Shown: positions 18,435-26,337, counted from the first letter of the stretch. The stretch: DNA of 35,590 nt from Herminiimonas sp. (GCA_028292265.1 JAQGMR010000011.1:1-35590), one strand, 5' to 3'. Notes: a model not told the origin generated them from the sequence alone. Translations and numbers: made by a program.

Positions 18435-19660
18435 TTCCGATCCGGCCCATTGACGCCAATTCAAAACCCGCGGTCGCACGCAGCGCCGCGGCCTACCTCC
18501 AGCCCGGTGCACTGCACCTCACCGCTTTGCCACCGCTATCGCTTTATGTGCACTTTCCGTGGTGCGTGCGCAAGTGCCCCTATTGCGATTTCAACTCGCA
18601 TGAGGCGAGCGGCGAACTGCCGGAGAAGGAATACCTCGACGCCCTTCGCACTGACCTGGAAAACGCGTTGCCGCTGATTTGGGGGCGCAAGATTTACACA
18701 ATTTTCATTGGTGGCGGCACGCCCAGCCTGATGTCAGCCGCCGGGCTGGACCGCCTCATGTCGGATATCCGCAGCCTGTTGCCACTGGACGGTAATGCGG
18801 AAATTACAATGGAAGCCAATCCAGGCACGTTCGAGTCCGAGAAGTTTCGCGCATACCGCGCGAGCGGCGTGAATCGCCTTTCGATCGGCATCCAAAGTTT
18901 TAACGACCAACATCTGCGCGCGCTCGGTCGCATCCACGGCGCCGACGAAGCACGCCGCGCTGTCGACATCGCCCACAACCATTTCGACAATTTCAACCTC
19001 GACCTGATGTATGCCTTGCCGTCCCAAACACTGGACGAGGCGCGCGAAGATGTTGCTACCGCGATCGGCTTCGCGCCGCCGCACCTGTCGCTTTACCATT
19101 TGACGCTTGAACCCAACACAGTGTTTGCCAAGTTCCCACCGTCGGTACCGGACGACGACGCCAGTGCCGAGATGCAGGACATGATTGACGAAATGACCGC
19201 GTCCGCCGGCTACGGCCACTATGAAGTGTCGGCGTATGCCAGGCCGCAACGTCAGGCCCGCCACAATCTCAATTATTGGCAGTTCGGCGACTACCTTGGC
19301 ATCGGTGCCGGCGCGCATTCCAAAATATCATTCCCACACCGGATCATTCGGCAGGCGCGCTTCAAGCAGCCTGCTTCCTATCTGCGCCAGATAAAGGAAG
19401 GCAATCCCGTTCAGGAAGAGAATGAAATCGGCCGCGATGCGCTGGGCTTCGAGTTCATGCTCAATACATTGCGACTGGTGGGCGGTTTCGAGCCGAACCT
19501 GTTTGCCGAGCGCACCGGGCTGACCATGAACGCCATAGAAAAGCCGCTGCTCGAGGCGGAGGCCCGCGGCCTGCTGATGCGGGACCACAAACTTATCAAG
19601 CCGACTGATCTCGGGCAGCGATTCCTGAATGACTTGCAGCAGATTTTCCTGACCGATTGA
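18431..19660 (+). CDS. hemW: Radical SAM heme chaperone HemW
   Basis: Radical SAM protein related to HemN but acting as a heme-binding chaperone (HemW) rather than a coproporphyrinogen oxidase. 409 residues. The iron-sulphur motif CxxxCxxC is at Cys45, Cys49 and Cys52 (CVRKCPYC), followed by IFIGGGTPSLM and the HemW-type C-terminal winged-helix part. The N-terminal extension of about 35 residues before SLYVHFPWC is longer than in E. coli. A start nearer 18530 cannot be excluded, but the ATGA overlap with rdgB favours 18431. A tRNA gene follows. Confidence 0.93.
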   Translation: MIPIRPIDANSKPAVARSAAAYLQPGALHLTALPPLSLYVHFPWCVRKCPYCDFNSHEASGELPEKEYLDALRTDLENALPLIWGRKIYTIFIGGGTPSLMSAAGLDRLMSDIRSLLPLDGNAEITMEANPGTFESEKFRAYRASGVNRLSIGIQSFNDQHLRALGRIHGADEARRAVDIAHNHFDNFNLDLMYALPSQTLDEAREDVATAIGFAPPHLSLYHLTLEPNTVFAKFPPSVPDDDASAEMQDMIDEMTASAGYGHYEVSAYARPQRQARHNLNYWQFGDYLGIGAGAHSKISFPHRIIRQARFKQPASYLRQIKEGNPVQEENEIGRDALGFEFMLNTLRLVGGFEPNLFAERTGLTMNAIEKPLLEAEARGLLMRDHKLIKPTDLGQRFLNDLQQIFLTD

Positions 19661-19745
19661 TTGATTTATTGCCTGACGGCGTTTAGCGATGCCGTTGCGT
19701 ATTGCCAACGCGATCACGGGGTGGTAGCAACCCATGATCTGCGGC

Positions 19746-19751
19746 TATAAT
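19746..19751 (+). promoter_or_regulatory. -10 box of the tRNA-Ser gene
   Basis: A consensus TATAAT ends 9 nt before the tRNA. The -35 at 17-nt spacing is poor (GGTAGC), so activity may depend on other elements. Confidence 0.6.
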
Positions 19752-19760
19752 GCCGCCTCG

Positions 19761-19850
19761 GGAAGAGTGGCCGAGCGGTTTAAGGCACCGGTCTTGAAAA
19801 CCGGCGAGGATGCGAGTCCTCCGTGAGTTCGAATCTCACCTCTTCCGCCA
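19761..19850 (+). tRNA. tRNA-Ser (anticodon TGA)
   Basis: A 90-nt class II tRNA. The acceptor stem GGAAGAG pairs with CTCTTCC; discriminator G and encoded CCA are at 19847-19850. The anticodon stem CCGGT/ACCGG encloses CTTGAAA with TGA at 19795-19797. A long variable arm (GCGAGGATGCGAGTCCTCCG region) and the T-loop GTTCGAATC are present. It decodes UCA and related serine codons. Confidence 0.97.
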
Positions 19851-19966
19851 GCATTCCTCTTGCAGAGTTCCGCTCTGCCCTCACGCAGGCCACCGCCTCC
19901 GTCTGTTCTCTCCACCATTTTTCCGCCGGTCGCCGCCAGCGGGTTAGCGCCAAACCGGCAAGCAAT

Positions 19967-20830
19967 ATGAAGACACCCAAGAGAATCCTGCCACTGGTCG
20001 AAGAAGGTTTGGTCGACCAGGTCATGCGCCAGCTAATGAGCGGCAAGGAAGCAACCGTCTACGTCGTCCGTTGTGGCGAGGAGATCCGTTGCGCCAAGGT
20101 CTACAAGGATGCCAACGAGCGCAGCTTTCACCAGGCAGTGGCTTATCAGGAAGGTCGGCGCGTCAAGAATAGCCGCCAGGCACGCGCCATGGAAAAAGGC
20201 TCGCGCTATGGTCGCAAGATGGCGGAGGAGGTGTGGCAAAACGCCGAAGTGGATGCGCTGTATCGCCTCGCCGCTGCGGGCGTGCGGGTACCGACGCCCT
20301 ACATCTGCTTCGAAGGTGTGTTGCTGATGGAACTGCTAACCGATGCCGACGGCAATGCGGCCCCGCGACTGAACGATGTGCCGCTCACCCATGAACTCGC
20401 GCTCGATTATCACGCGCGGCTATTGCGGCAGGTGGTGTTGATGCTGCTGGCTGGCGTAATTCACGGCGACCTGTCCGAGTACAACATCCTGGTCGATGCC
20501 GACGGGCCGGTAATCATAGATTTGCCGCAGGCAGTCGACGCTGCCGGCAGCAGCGTTGCCGCTTCCATGCTGGAGCGCGACGTTACTGCTCTTGCCAACT
20601 TCTTCAGCACCGTTGCGCCGGAACTGGCGGGAAGCCAATACGGCAATGAGATCTGGGCGCTCTATGAAGCGGGCCTGCTGTCTGTAGATTATCCACTCAC
20701 CGGACGGGTCGCTGCGCCAACCGCGCCAGCGGATGTCGGCGCCGTGCTGCGTGAGATTGAATTGGCGGCCGAAGAGACGGAAGAACGCGAAGAAGAGCGG
20801 CGTCGGCGGCAAACGGAAACCGCCCTCTAG
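19967..20830 (+). CDS. RIO1-type serine protein kinase
   Basis: A 287-residue RIO-family atypical kinase (the bacterial PA4780-like group). Motifs: nucleotide-binding SGKEATVY (25-32) in place of a glycine loop, Lys44 in CAKVYK, catalytic HGDLSEYNI with Asp168, and the metal-binding IIDLPQAV with Asp185. The C-terminal about 35 residues are charged (Glu/Arg repeats). The start is placed at the ATG at 19967; the open frame further upstream runs through the tRNA. The ribosome binding site is weak. Substrate unknown. The end overlaps a small minus-strand ORF by 3 nt. Confidence 0.93.
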   Translation: MKTPKRILPLVEEGLVDQVMRQLMSGKEATVYVVRCGEEIRCAKVYKDANERSFHQAVAYQEGRRVKNSRQARAMEKGSRYGRKMAEEVWQNAEVDALYRLAAAGVRVPTPYICFEGVLLMELLTDADGNAAPRLNDVPLTHELALDYHARLLRQVVLMLLAGVIHGDLSEYNILVDADGPVIIDLPQAVDAAGSSVAASMLERDVTALANFFSTVAPELAGSQYGNEIWALYEAGLLSVDYPLTGRVAAPTAPADVGAVLREIELAAEETEEREEERRRRQTETAL

Positions 20831-20964
20831 CGGGTCCCGGCCATGACGGTGCCAATCAGTCCCTGATTGAGGTCTGAATCGCCATCGATCCGTTGGCAAC
20901 TGCCCTCCACGTCAGTCCCCATTCGCATTAACTGTTCATGATCGTCGGTGAAGACCAGTTGCAT
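20827..20964 (-). CDS. Possible small protein, 45 residues
   Basis: An uninterrupted frame of 45 codons starting at the ATG at 20964, directly behind a purine-rich GGGAGGGG (spacing only about 3 nt), and ending at a TAG that overlaps the RIO kinase stop region from the other side. The product begins MQLVFTDDHEQLMRMG and is acidic. No family recognised. It would be the second gene behind the 64-residue gene on the same strand, 46 nt away. Confidence 0.35.
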   Translation of the reverse strand: MQLVFTDDHEQLMRMGTDVEGSCQRIDGDSDLNQGLIGTVMAGTR

Positions 20965-21010
20965 CCCCTCCCAAGCGGGCTTTGTGGCCGAAAGACACCG
21001 GAAGTCGAAG

Positions 21011-21205
21011 TCAGCCAGGCCGTCGAGCCAGCCAAAGCCTTGGCTGCGGCTTGCGGTTAACCCGGATCGGCCTTACGCGCGCCTTTGCATGTTCTTCATC
21101 CATGCCGCAAAGGCAATTGATAAAATTCTCCGCAGCCCGCAGATCGTCGAATTCATAGATGTTGAGATCGGTCTCGACAGTTTTGCCTCGAACGTACACA
21201 CCCAT
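21011..21205 (-). CDS. Small hypothetical protein, 64 residues
   Basis: Not recognised. The ATG at 21205 has GGGGGAA 4-5 nt upstream, a good ribosome binding site. The protein has a polar, helix-forming first half (VETDLNIYEFDDLRAAENF), two Cys (CLCG) and a strongly basic C-terminus (RVRPIRVNRKPQPRLWLARR), which could bind nucleic acid or a membrane surface. A longer ORF on the opposite strand lacks a ribosome binding site and looks less protein-like. Confidence 0.5.
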   Translation of the reverse strand: MGVYVRGKTVETDLNIYEFDDLRAAENFINCLCGMDEEHAKARVRPIRVNRKPQPRLWLARRPG

Positions 21206-21341
21206 GTCGTTCCCCCGTAGTCGGCATCCGCCCTCCCTCCATCATCTCCCTGCGCACGGGCATCATATTGACAGTTCGCAACCTCAATATTGACCGCCGA
21301 CAACGGTGCGGACACGATTTAACAAAGCGGGCAACTCAGAA

Positions 21342-21545
21342 TCACGACTGGCGGTCGGGCGATTGTCCGTCGCCTTGGGTCGTGCCGACGGTCCGGTTTT
21401 CTGGGGTATTGGCTCCGCCGGACGGTTTTTGGGCGGGCGAATTTCCAACTTGCTCAATCAATTTTTCAGTGTCGCGGTGACCCGGGCTTTTTTCGCCGCT
21501 ACCAATATCGGCTTCGTCGGGCAAGTGTTTAATCGGGGCTTTCAT
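21342..21545 (-). CDS. Small hydrophilic, probably disordered protein, 67 residues
   Basis: Not recognised. CAGGAG lies 7 nt before the ATG at 21545, an excellent ribosome binding site, so the gene is probably real. The product is rich in Gly, Pro, Ser, Glu, Gln and Asp with almost no hydrophobic residues after position 35 (for example AQKPSGGANTPENRTVGT), typical of an intrinsically disordered small protein. It is divergent from doxX with a 311-nt regulatory interval between them. Confidence 0.6.
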   Translation of the reverse strand: MKAPIKHLPDEADIGSGEKSPGHRDTEKLIEQVGNSPAQKPSGGANTPENRTVGTTQGDGQSPDRQS

Positions 21546-21611
21546 TAGGCGGCTCCTGATTCATAAGGTTAAGGACGAGAACGTTCTGCTAAGACGCTTG
21601 TCAACCGACTT

Positions 21612-21623
21612 TGGTTCGAACCA
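21612..21623. promoter_or_regulatory. 12-bp perfect palindrome TGGTTCGAACCA
   Basis: A fully symmetric 12-mer 66 nt upstream of the minus-strand small gene start. It may be an operator; no regulator is known. Confidence 0.35.
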
Positions 21624-21641
21624 GGCTCACGGACGGCAAGT

Positions 21642-21676
21642 CTGTCCACAGGAGTCGGGGACAATTCTGTGGATAA
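21642..21676. promoter_or_regulatory. DnaA-box-like inverted pair
   Basis: TGTGGATAA at 21668-21676 is the exact complement of the consensus DnaA box TTATCCACA. An inverted partner CTGTCCACA (21642-21650) has two mismatches. TCCACAG and CTGTGGA form a 7-bp inverted repeat 15 nt apart. Confidence 0.4.
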
Positions 21677-21724
21677 CATGCGCCACGCGCACCCAAGCGA
21701 CTGATTTCATTGAGTAATTTTGTG

Positions 21725-21738
21725 TTGATGTAAATCAA
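21725..21738. promoter_or_regulatory. FNR/Anr box upstream of doxX
   Basis: TTGATGTAAATCAA matches the FNR/Anr consensus TTGAT-N4-ATCAA exactly. Its centre lies about 125 nt upstream of the doxX ATG, so a promoter near 21765-21780 would put it at the typical activator position. This implies oxygen-dependent control of doxX. Confidence 0.65.
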
Positions 21739-21856
21739 GGCAAGCCATGGCGATGCGGCGCGGAAACATGTGCTTCAGCACAAGCATTCAGTTGAAGGCA
21801 AAATAGCGATGCCGAAGCACGGTATTCTGAAGAACGCAACCACATAAGGAACACAG

Positions 21857-22261
21857 ATGAATAAGACGGACGACATTGGCAAGCTGGTACTGCGACTAAC
21901 CTTGGCCGTACAACTTTTGTTTCATGGCATCTCGAAACTGATAAATGGCGTCGGACCGATCGAAGGCATGGTTGCAAAAGCGGGACTGCCCGGCTCCGTC
22001 GCGTATCTGGCACTCGTTGGGGAAGTGGTCGCACCGATATTTATTCTGATAGGTCTGTGGACGCGACCGGCTGCCTTGGTCGTTGTCATCAACATGATCG
22101 TCGCCGTGGCGCTTGCGCATACCAGCCAGATTTTCACTCTGTCGAAAACGGGCGGTTGGGCACTCGAACTGCAAGGGTTCTATTTATTCACAGCTCTCGC
22201 TGTCGCGCTGCTTGGCGCGGGCCGCCACAGTTTCGGTGGAACAGCCGGCAAGTGGAATTAG
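21857..22261 (+). CDS. DoxX-family membrane protein
   Basis: 134 residues with four hydrophobic segments, typical of the DoxX family of small inner-membrane proteins. Conserved family segments are LVLRLTLAVQLLFHGISKL, PIFILIGLWTRPAAL and HTSQIF. Function in bacteria is poorly defined; members have been linked to respiration and redox stress. AAGGAA lies 5 nt before the ATG. The upstream FNR/Anr box suggests induction or repression under low oxygen. A hairpin follows the gene. Confidence 0.9.
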   Translation: MNKTDDIGKLVLRLTLAVQLLFHGISKLINGVGPIEGMVAKAGLPGSVAYLALVGEVVAPIFILIGLWTRPAALVVVINMIVAVALAHTSQIFTLSKTGGWALELQGFYLFTALAVALLGAGRHSFGGTAGKWN

Positions 22262-22319
22262 CTAACGCCGCTAACTAGCGCAGGCATGCCGCCGCGTCTT
22301 TGTATGCGGCCAGAAATTC

Positions 22320-22361
22320 GGGCGCCTTCCAGCACATGCTGCAAGGCGCCCGTCGCTTTTT
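22320..22361 (+). terminator. Possible terminator after doxX
   Basis: GGGCGCCTT (22320-22328) pairs exactly with AAGGCGCCC (22343-22351), and an inner CAGCA/TGCTG stem extends the hairpin. A five-T run comes 6 nt later (22357-22361). Very stable, but the T-run is separated from the stem. Confidence 0.6.
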
Positions 22362-22549
22362 CGTGCGGCATTTACGGCGGTCTGCTCGTACCGTTTTGAC
22401 TCGGCAAGCCTGGGTCGGTGGACTCCGCAAGTTGATATCGGACAAGCGTTCACAACGGAAACTTGATTATGGTGGTGGCGCAATGCGCGACTGCCGATGG
22501 TGGTCGCATTGCAAGGAAGGCCGGCCTTCCTTTTCATCATGAGCATGCG

Positions 22550-24805
22550 ATGGCTTCCATCTATTTTGTTGTCCGTTCGGCCCTCGTGGCGGGGACGCGC
22601 CGTTTTTTGCAACCAACTCCTCCCCGCTGCGCCCGTTCGCTGCATGCCCTTCTGGCGACGGCGGCCTGTGCCGGCCTTCTCGCCGGCTGTGGCGGTGGCG
22701 GTGCTTCCGGTCCGGCGGCCTCGAGCGGCGGTCTGCTCGCGACCGATACCTCGTTGTCGCCGTCGGAGTTTGCGGCCAACTCGCTGAATCTGCTGGCCGG
22801 GCAATTCGGCGGACCCGGCTCCATCGACGGCGCAGGCAGGGACGCAAGATTCAACGGTATTTCGGCGATCGTCTTCGATGCAGCCGGTAATGAATACGTT
22901 GCCGACACCGCCAACAACACCATTCGAAAGATCACCCCCGCAGGTGGGGTATCGACCCTTGCTGGGCTCGCGGGACACGCCGGCAGCGTGGATGGCGTCG
23001 GCACCGCGGCGCGCTTCTCCGGGCCGACAGGCATCGCGCTTGATGGGGCCGGGTACATCTATGTCGCCGATACCGGCAATCAGACCATCCGAAAAATAAG
23101 CGCCGACGGACGCGTTACGACTTTTACAGGCGTCAGCGGGAGCAGCGGCAGCAGCGACGGTGCGCGGGGCACGGCACGCTTTAACTCGCCGGCGGGCATC
23201 GCAAGCGACGCTGCGGGTAATCTGTATGTGGCCGACACCAATAATCTGCTGATCCGCAAAATTGATTCGACGGGCACCGTGATCACGATAGCCGGGTCGG
23301 CCGGCGCTGCCGGCACGGCGGACGGACAGGGCGGAGCAGCGCGCTTCAACGGCCCTCACGGCATCGCCGTGGATTCAAGTGGCACCCTCTATGTGAGCGA
23401 CACCTGGCACTTTCCCCAGTCGCATACAGACAGCGTGAGCTCGACCATCCGCAAGATTTCCCCAACGGGCGAGGTCACCACGCTGGCCGGTCTGGCGGGG
23501 ACCACCGGTCGCAGCGATGGATCTGGCGCAACAGCGCGTTTCTATTACCCGGGCGGACTGGCGGTCGACGCGGCCGGCAACGTGTATGTCGCAGACACCT
23601 TCAATTCGCTTATCCGCAAGGTGACGCCGGACGGCGTCGTGAGCACGCTAGCGGGCGGATCAGGCGGAAGTGCGGATGGCGTCGGTACGGCGGCTGGATT
23701 CCTTTATCCCGCCGGAATTGCTGTGGACGCGCGTGGCAACCTTGCCGTTGCCGACACCGGCAATGCGACAGTGCGTCGGATCGACGTGAACAGTCGGGTC
23801 AGCACCGTCGCGGGTCTCGCAGCGCAGTATGGCTATCTGGATGGACAAGGGAGCGATGCGCGCTTTAACGGACCTTACGGCCTGGCTGCGGATGCGCAGG
23901 GCAACGTCTATGTCGCCGACAGTTTCAGCGCAACCATTCGTCGCATCAGCGCAGCGGGAGTGACCACAACGCTGGCCGGTGTGCCAGGAATTTTTGGCAG
24001 CGCCGATGGCATTGCTGGTGCCGCCCGGTCCTCTCCCACCCAGCCGGGTTCAGCGCAGCTAAACGCCGCCTATGGCGTAGCGGCCGATGCAAGCGGGAAT
24101 GTGTACGTCGCCGACACCGGCAATAACCTCATTCGCAAGATCAGCGCAACGGGAATGGTCAGCACGCTGGCCGGCAGCGCAGGTCAGGCAGGCAGCGCCG
24201 ACGGGCAGGGCGCACTTGCGCGCTTTAACGCGCCCTATGGCGTCGCGATTGGCCGCAATGGCAACCTTCTGGTTGCCGACACGCTGAACCACGTAATCCG
24301 GTCTGTTACCCCAGATGGATTCGTGTCCACACTGGCGGGCGTAGCGCAAAGCGTCGGCGCCAGCGATGGCATGGCCGGGGCGGCTCGCTTTAACCTGCCG
24401 TATGGCATTGCAGCCGCCGCCGATGGAACGGTATTTGTGGGCGACAGCGGCAACCACGTCATACGGAAGATATCAACGGCGGGCGTGGTTACCACCGTGG
24501 CCGGCCTGGCCGGCAGTAGCGGTAGCTCCGACGGTCCAAGCGCGATCGCGCGCTTTAACAGTCCTCAGGGGATTGCGCTGGATGGCAATGGCACACTCTA
24601 TATAGCAGATACGCTTAACGCGACCGTGCGTCGGCTTGGGCTTGATGGGCAGGTGACAACGGTTGCCGGCGTTGGGGGTGAGGACGGGATTTCTACGGCG
24701 ACCTTGCCGGGCCGGCTGTATCGACCATTCGGCGTAGCGGTAATGGCGTCCGGTGCGGTCGCTGTGAGCAGTGGTAACAGCGTCCTTTTGATCCGGCTGA
24801 AGTAG
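22550..24805 (+). CDS. NHL-repeat lipoprotein with 12 propeller blades
   Basis: A 751-residue secreted protein. The leader has a basic N-region, a hydrophobic core and a lipobox LAGC with Cys47, followed by Gly/Ser/Ala, so it is probably a lipoprotein. From about residue 100, eleven repeats of about 55 residues follow the pattern P-x-G-I-A-V-D...N-x-Y-V-A-D-T...I-R-K-I...V-x-T-L-A-G, plus a shorter twelfth. These are NHL repeats that fold as beta-propeller blades; twelve would fit two six-bladed propellers. Blades 4 and 7 carry insertions of about 10 residues. The binding partner is unknown. The start is uncertain: the frame extends to 22463, no good ribosome binding site is seen, and the leader from 22550 is longer than usual. 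Confidence 0.85.
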   Translation: MASIYFVVRSALVAGTRRFLQPTPPRCARSLHALLATAACAGLLAGCGGGGASGPAASSGGLLATDTSLSPSEFAANSLNLLAGQFGGPGSIDGAGRDARFNGISAIVFDAAGNEYVADTANNTIRKITPAGGVSTLAGLAGHAGSVDGVGTAARFSGPTGIALDGAGYIYVADTGNQTIRKISADGRVTTFTGVSGSSGSSDGARGTARFNSPAGIASDAAGNLYVADTNNLLIRKIDSTGTVITIAGSAGAAGTADGQGGAARFNGPHGIAVDSSGTLYVSDTWHFPQSHTDSVSSTIRKISPTGEVTTLAGLAGTTGRSDGSGATARFYYPGGLAVDAAGNVYVADTFNSLIRKVTPDGVVSTLAGGSGGSADGVGTAAGFLYPAGIAVDARGNLAVADTGNATVRRIDVNSRVSTVAGLAAQYGYLDGQGSDARFNGPYGLAADAQGNVYVADSFSATIRRISAAGVTTTLAGVPGIFGSADGIAGAARSSPTQPGSAQLNAAYGVAADASGNVYVADTGNNLIRKISATGMVSTLAGSAGQAGSADGQGALARFNAPYGVAIGRNGNLLVADTLNHVIRSVTPDGFVSTLAGVAQSVGASDGMAGAARFNLPYGIAAAADGTVFVGDSGNHVIRKISTAGVVTTVAGLAGSSGSSDGPSAIARFNSPQGIALDGNGTLYIADTLNATVRRLGLDGQVTTVAGVGGEDGISTATLPGRLYRPFGVAVMASGAVAVSSGNSVLLIRLK

Positions 24806-25018
24806 TGATAGACCCGTGAAAGGCGCGGCTGCCGGCCCCCGTCTCGGCGCGCCTATCGGTGATGTAGGACGCCCCCGCGTAGCGATGTAGGTGTTGCAGG
24901 AGGTTTATCTTTCAGATTGACGCGGGACAAAGTGCAGGGGACATCGCTGCCTATCATTGTCCTCACTGCTGAATGTGACGGAGTGCGGCGCACATCGCTC
25001 TCAGCTTGTGGAGAGTCA

Positions 25019-25282
25019 ATGGAATCAACATCTACGGGAGCCAGAATCGCGGATGAAGGCATCTTCTTCACGATTGCCGCTGGCTTCGCGGACAGGGAAT
25101 GTGTCGTTCTGCAGGGTGCGCTGGCTACCTTGGCTGAGGATGACGCGCCGGACTACATGCAGATCTATCAACAGCATGAGTACGACATTCATCTCGCGGC
25201 GAGGAGGTTGTTTTTAGCGGGCGAGACGTCAACGCCGCTGGTGGTCGACGCGATTGCCGTTGTCCACCCGGAAGGCCACTGA
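25019..25282 (+). CDS. DUF1488-like small protein
   Basis: 87 residues. The segment FADRECVVLQGALATLAEDD followed by helical IYQQHEYDIHLAARRLFLAG resembles the DUF1488 family of about 85-residue proteins, whose function is unknown; I judge this by pattern only. GGAGA lies 4 nt before the ATG at 25019. A longer frame from a TTG at 24917 has an AGGAGGT 12 nt upstream, but the added residues are not conserved-looking. Confidence 0.6.
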   Translation: MESTSTGARIADEGIFFTIAAGFADRECVVLQGALATLAEDDAPDYMQIYQQHEYDIHLAARRLFLAGETSTPLVVDAIAVVHPEGH

Positions 25283-25372
25283 GCGTTAGGCCGGCTCAGT
25301 GAACGACCGGGAGATTATTTCGGCGCCGACGGGTAGTTAATCTGAGGTGCGGAATCTAAGTGGGCAGGTGGC

Positions 25373-25636
25373 TTATTCGAAGTCGTTGAACTGCAATCGG
25401 TGCTGTCCGAACGATGCCAACTCGTCCCGTTTGTTGGTACGCCCTGTGACATGGAATCCAGAGCCGGTAAGCTTGCGAACGCTGGCCTTGATCTCCATAA
25501 GCTGTTCGCTCTTTGCAAGACGGACGAGCGCGCGGAGCGACTCAGCGAGCATGTGTTGCTGCTTTGCCGACATTCCGGCGTTGATTTCGATCAGTTCTTC
25601 AATCATCGCGTCGGTTCCGAAATTTAAGGTATTCAT
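25373..25636 (-). CDS. Small helical hypothetical protein, 87 residues
   Basis: Not recognised. The ATG at 25636 has CGGAG 4 nt upstream. The product is mostly predicted helix (for example MIEELIEINAGMSAKQQHML and LRALVRLAKSEQLMEIKAS), with a basic polar end. It is convergent with the DUF1488-like gene (90 nt between stops) and divergent from the zinc-finger gene. An FNR-like site lies about 70 nt upstream. Confidence 0.6.
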   Translation of the reverse strand: MNTLNFGTDAMIEELIEINAGMSAKQQHMLAESLRALVRLAKSEQLMEIKASVRKLTGSGFHVTGRTNKRDELASFGQHRLQFNDFE

Positions 25637-25704
25637 GTCGCTCCGTAGGATATGGGGAAGTGATCAACTAGGACTAATCTTACACACGCCGGAATTATGG
25701 GCTC

Positions 25705-25718
25705 TTGACTAAAATCAA
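25705..25718. promoter_or_regulatory. FNR/Anr-like site, one mismatch
   Basis: TTGACTAAAATCAA differs from TTGAT-N4-ATCAA at one position. It lies between the divergent small helical gene (about 75 nt) and the zinc-finger gene (about 110 nt). Confidence 0.4.
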
Positions 25719-25823
25719 CGGCAGCGGCTTGCGCGAATTCTGACCACAATATGTTTCAAACTTCTAACAGATTGCAGCCGCGAGGCTTGAACGCGACTGT
25801 GCATTCACCGGCCTTCAACGTCT

Positions 25824-26216
25824 ATGGAAAAGCTTAACAATTCACAGCTGAAACACCTCAGGGCCGTGCTCATTGAGCGGGAGGCGGCTCTGCGCACGGA
25901 CATGAAGCGTGGCGCCGACGACAAGGAAGAATACGCGCAGGTTGCAAGCGAAGTACCCGATCCCGGCGACGCGTCGTTTGCCAATCTTGAAGTTGACCTC
26001 GGCAACGCTGCGGTTGGACGGGAGTTGAATGAACTGCGCGCCATCGAAGTCGCCCAGGCCCGTATGGAAAACGGCAGCTATGGCGAATGCATGGAATGCG
26101 GCTTCCCAATTCCGTATGAACGGCTGGAAGCGCAGCCGACCGCCGAGCGTTGCGCGCCGTGCCAGGAGATGTATGAAAAAACGCACGCCGACGCGGCGAA
26201 AGGTGCCACTCTCTAA
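25824..26216 (+). CDS. DksA/TraR-family zinc-finger protein
   Basis: 130 residues. The N-terminal helical coiled coil (about 1-85) is followed by a C4 zinc finger, CMECGFPIPYERLEAQPTAE-RCAPC (Cys-x2-Cys, 17 residues, Cys-x2-Cys). This is the architecture of DksA/TraR proteins that bind in the RNA polymerase secondary channel and act with ppGpp. It is shorter than DksA (about 150), so it is a paralogue rather than the main DksA. The coiled-coil region has several acidic residues (DPGDAS and FANLEVDLG). No strong ribosome binding site was seen before the ATG. Confidence 0.92.
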   Translation: MEKLNNSQLKHLRAVLIEREAALRTDMKRGADDKEEYAQVASEVPDPGDASFANLEVDLGNAAVGRELNELRAIEVAQARMENGSYGECMECGFPIPYERLEAQPTAERCAPCQEMYEKTHADAAKGATL

Positions 26217-26303
26217 TCGACAATCGAGGTTCGGCGCGGTGGCGCACAGGTACGGTATGTGGCATGTGGCAGGCGGCATGCGGCAGGCCTGAAGCCAGCC
26301 CGG

Positions 26304-26309
26304 TACAAT
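26304..26309 (+). promoter_or_regulatory. Possible -10 box of the adenine deaminase gene
   Basis: TACAAT 28 nt before the ATG; no convincing -35 at the right spacing. Confidence 0.35.
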
Positions 26310-26337
26310 CGCTTGATCGAACAAAGTACCGGGACTG

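Larger units (their letters stand above)
21546..21856. other. Regulatory interval between the small disordered protein gene and doxX
   Basis: 311 nt without a supported gene. It contains a 12-bp palindrome, a DnaA-box-like inverted pair and an FNR/Anr box, listed separately. No full sigma-70 promoter could be assigned with confidence. Confidence 0.5.

Noticed and set aside
19761..19850. Integration site of a mobile element at tRNA-Ser
   Set aside because: No integrase and no second copy of the tRNA 3' end were found downstream in the window.
19823..19966. Longer RIO kinase starting inside the tRNA gene
   Set aside because: The frame is open by chance through the tRNA 3' end; the conserved kinase N-terminus starts at 19967.
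20948..21220. 90-codon plus-strand ORF
   Set aside because: Lies opposite the 64-residue gene, which has a better ribosome binding site; the plus-strand product is not protein-like.
22850..24800. DNA-level repeat element or CRISPR in the NHL gene
   Set aside because: The roughly 168-bp periodicity is explained by protein repeats; the DNA copies are diverged at synonymous positions.
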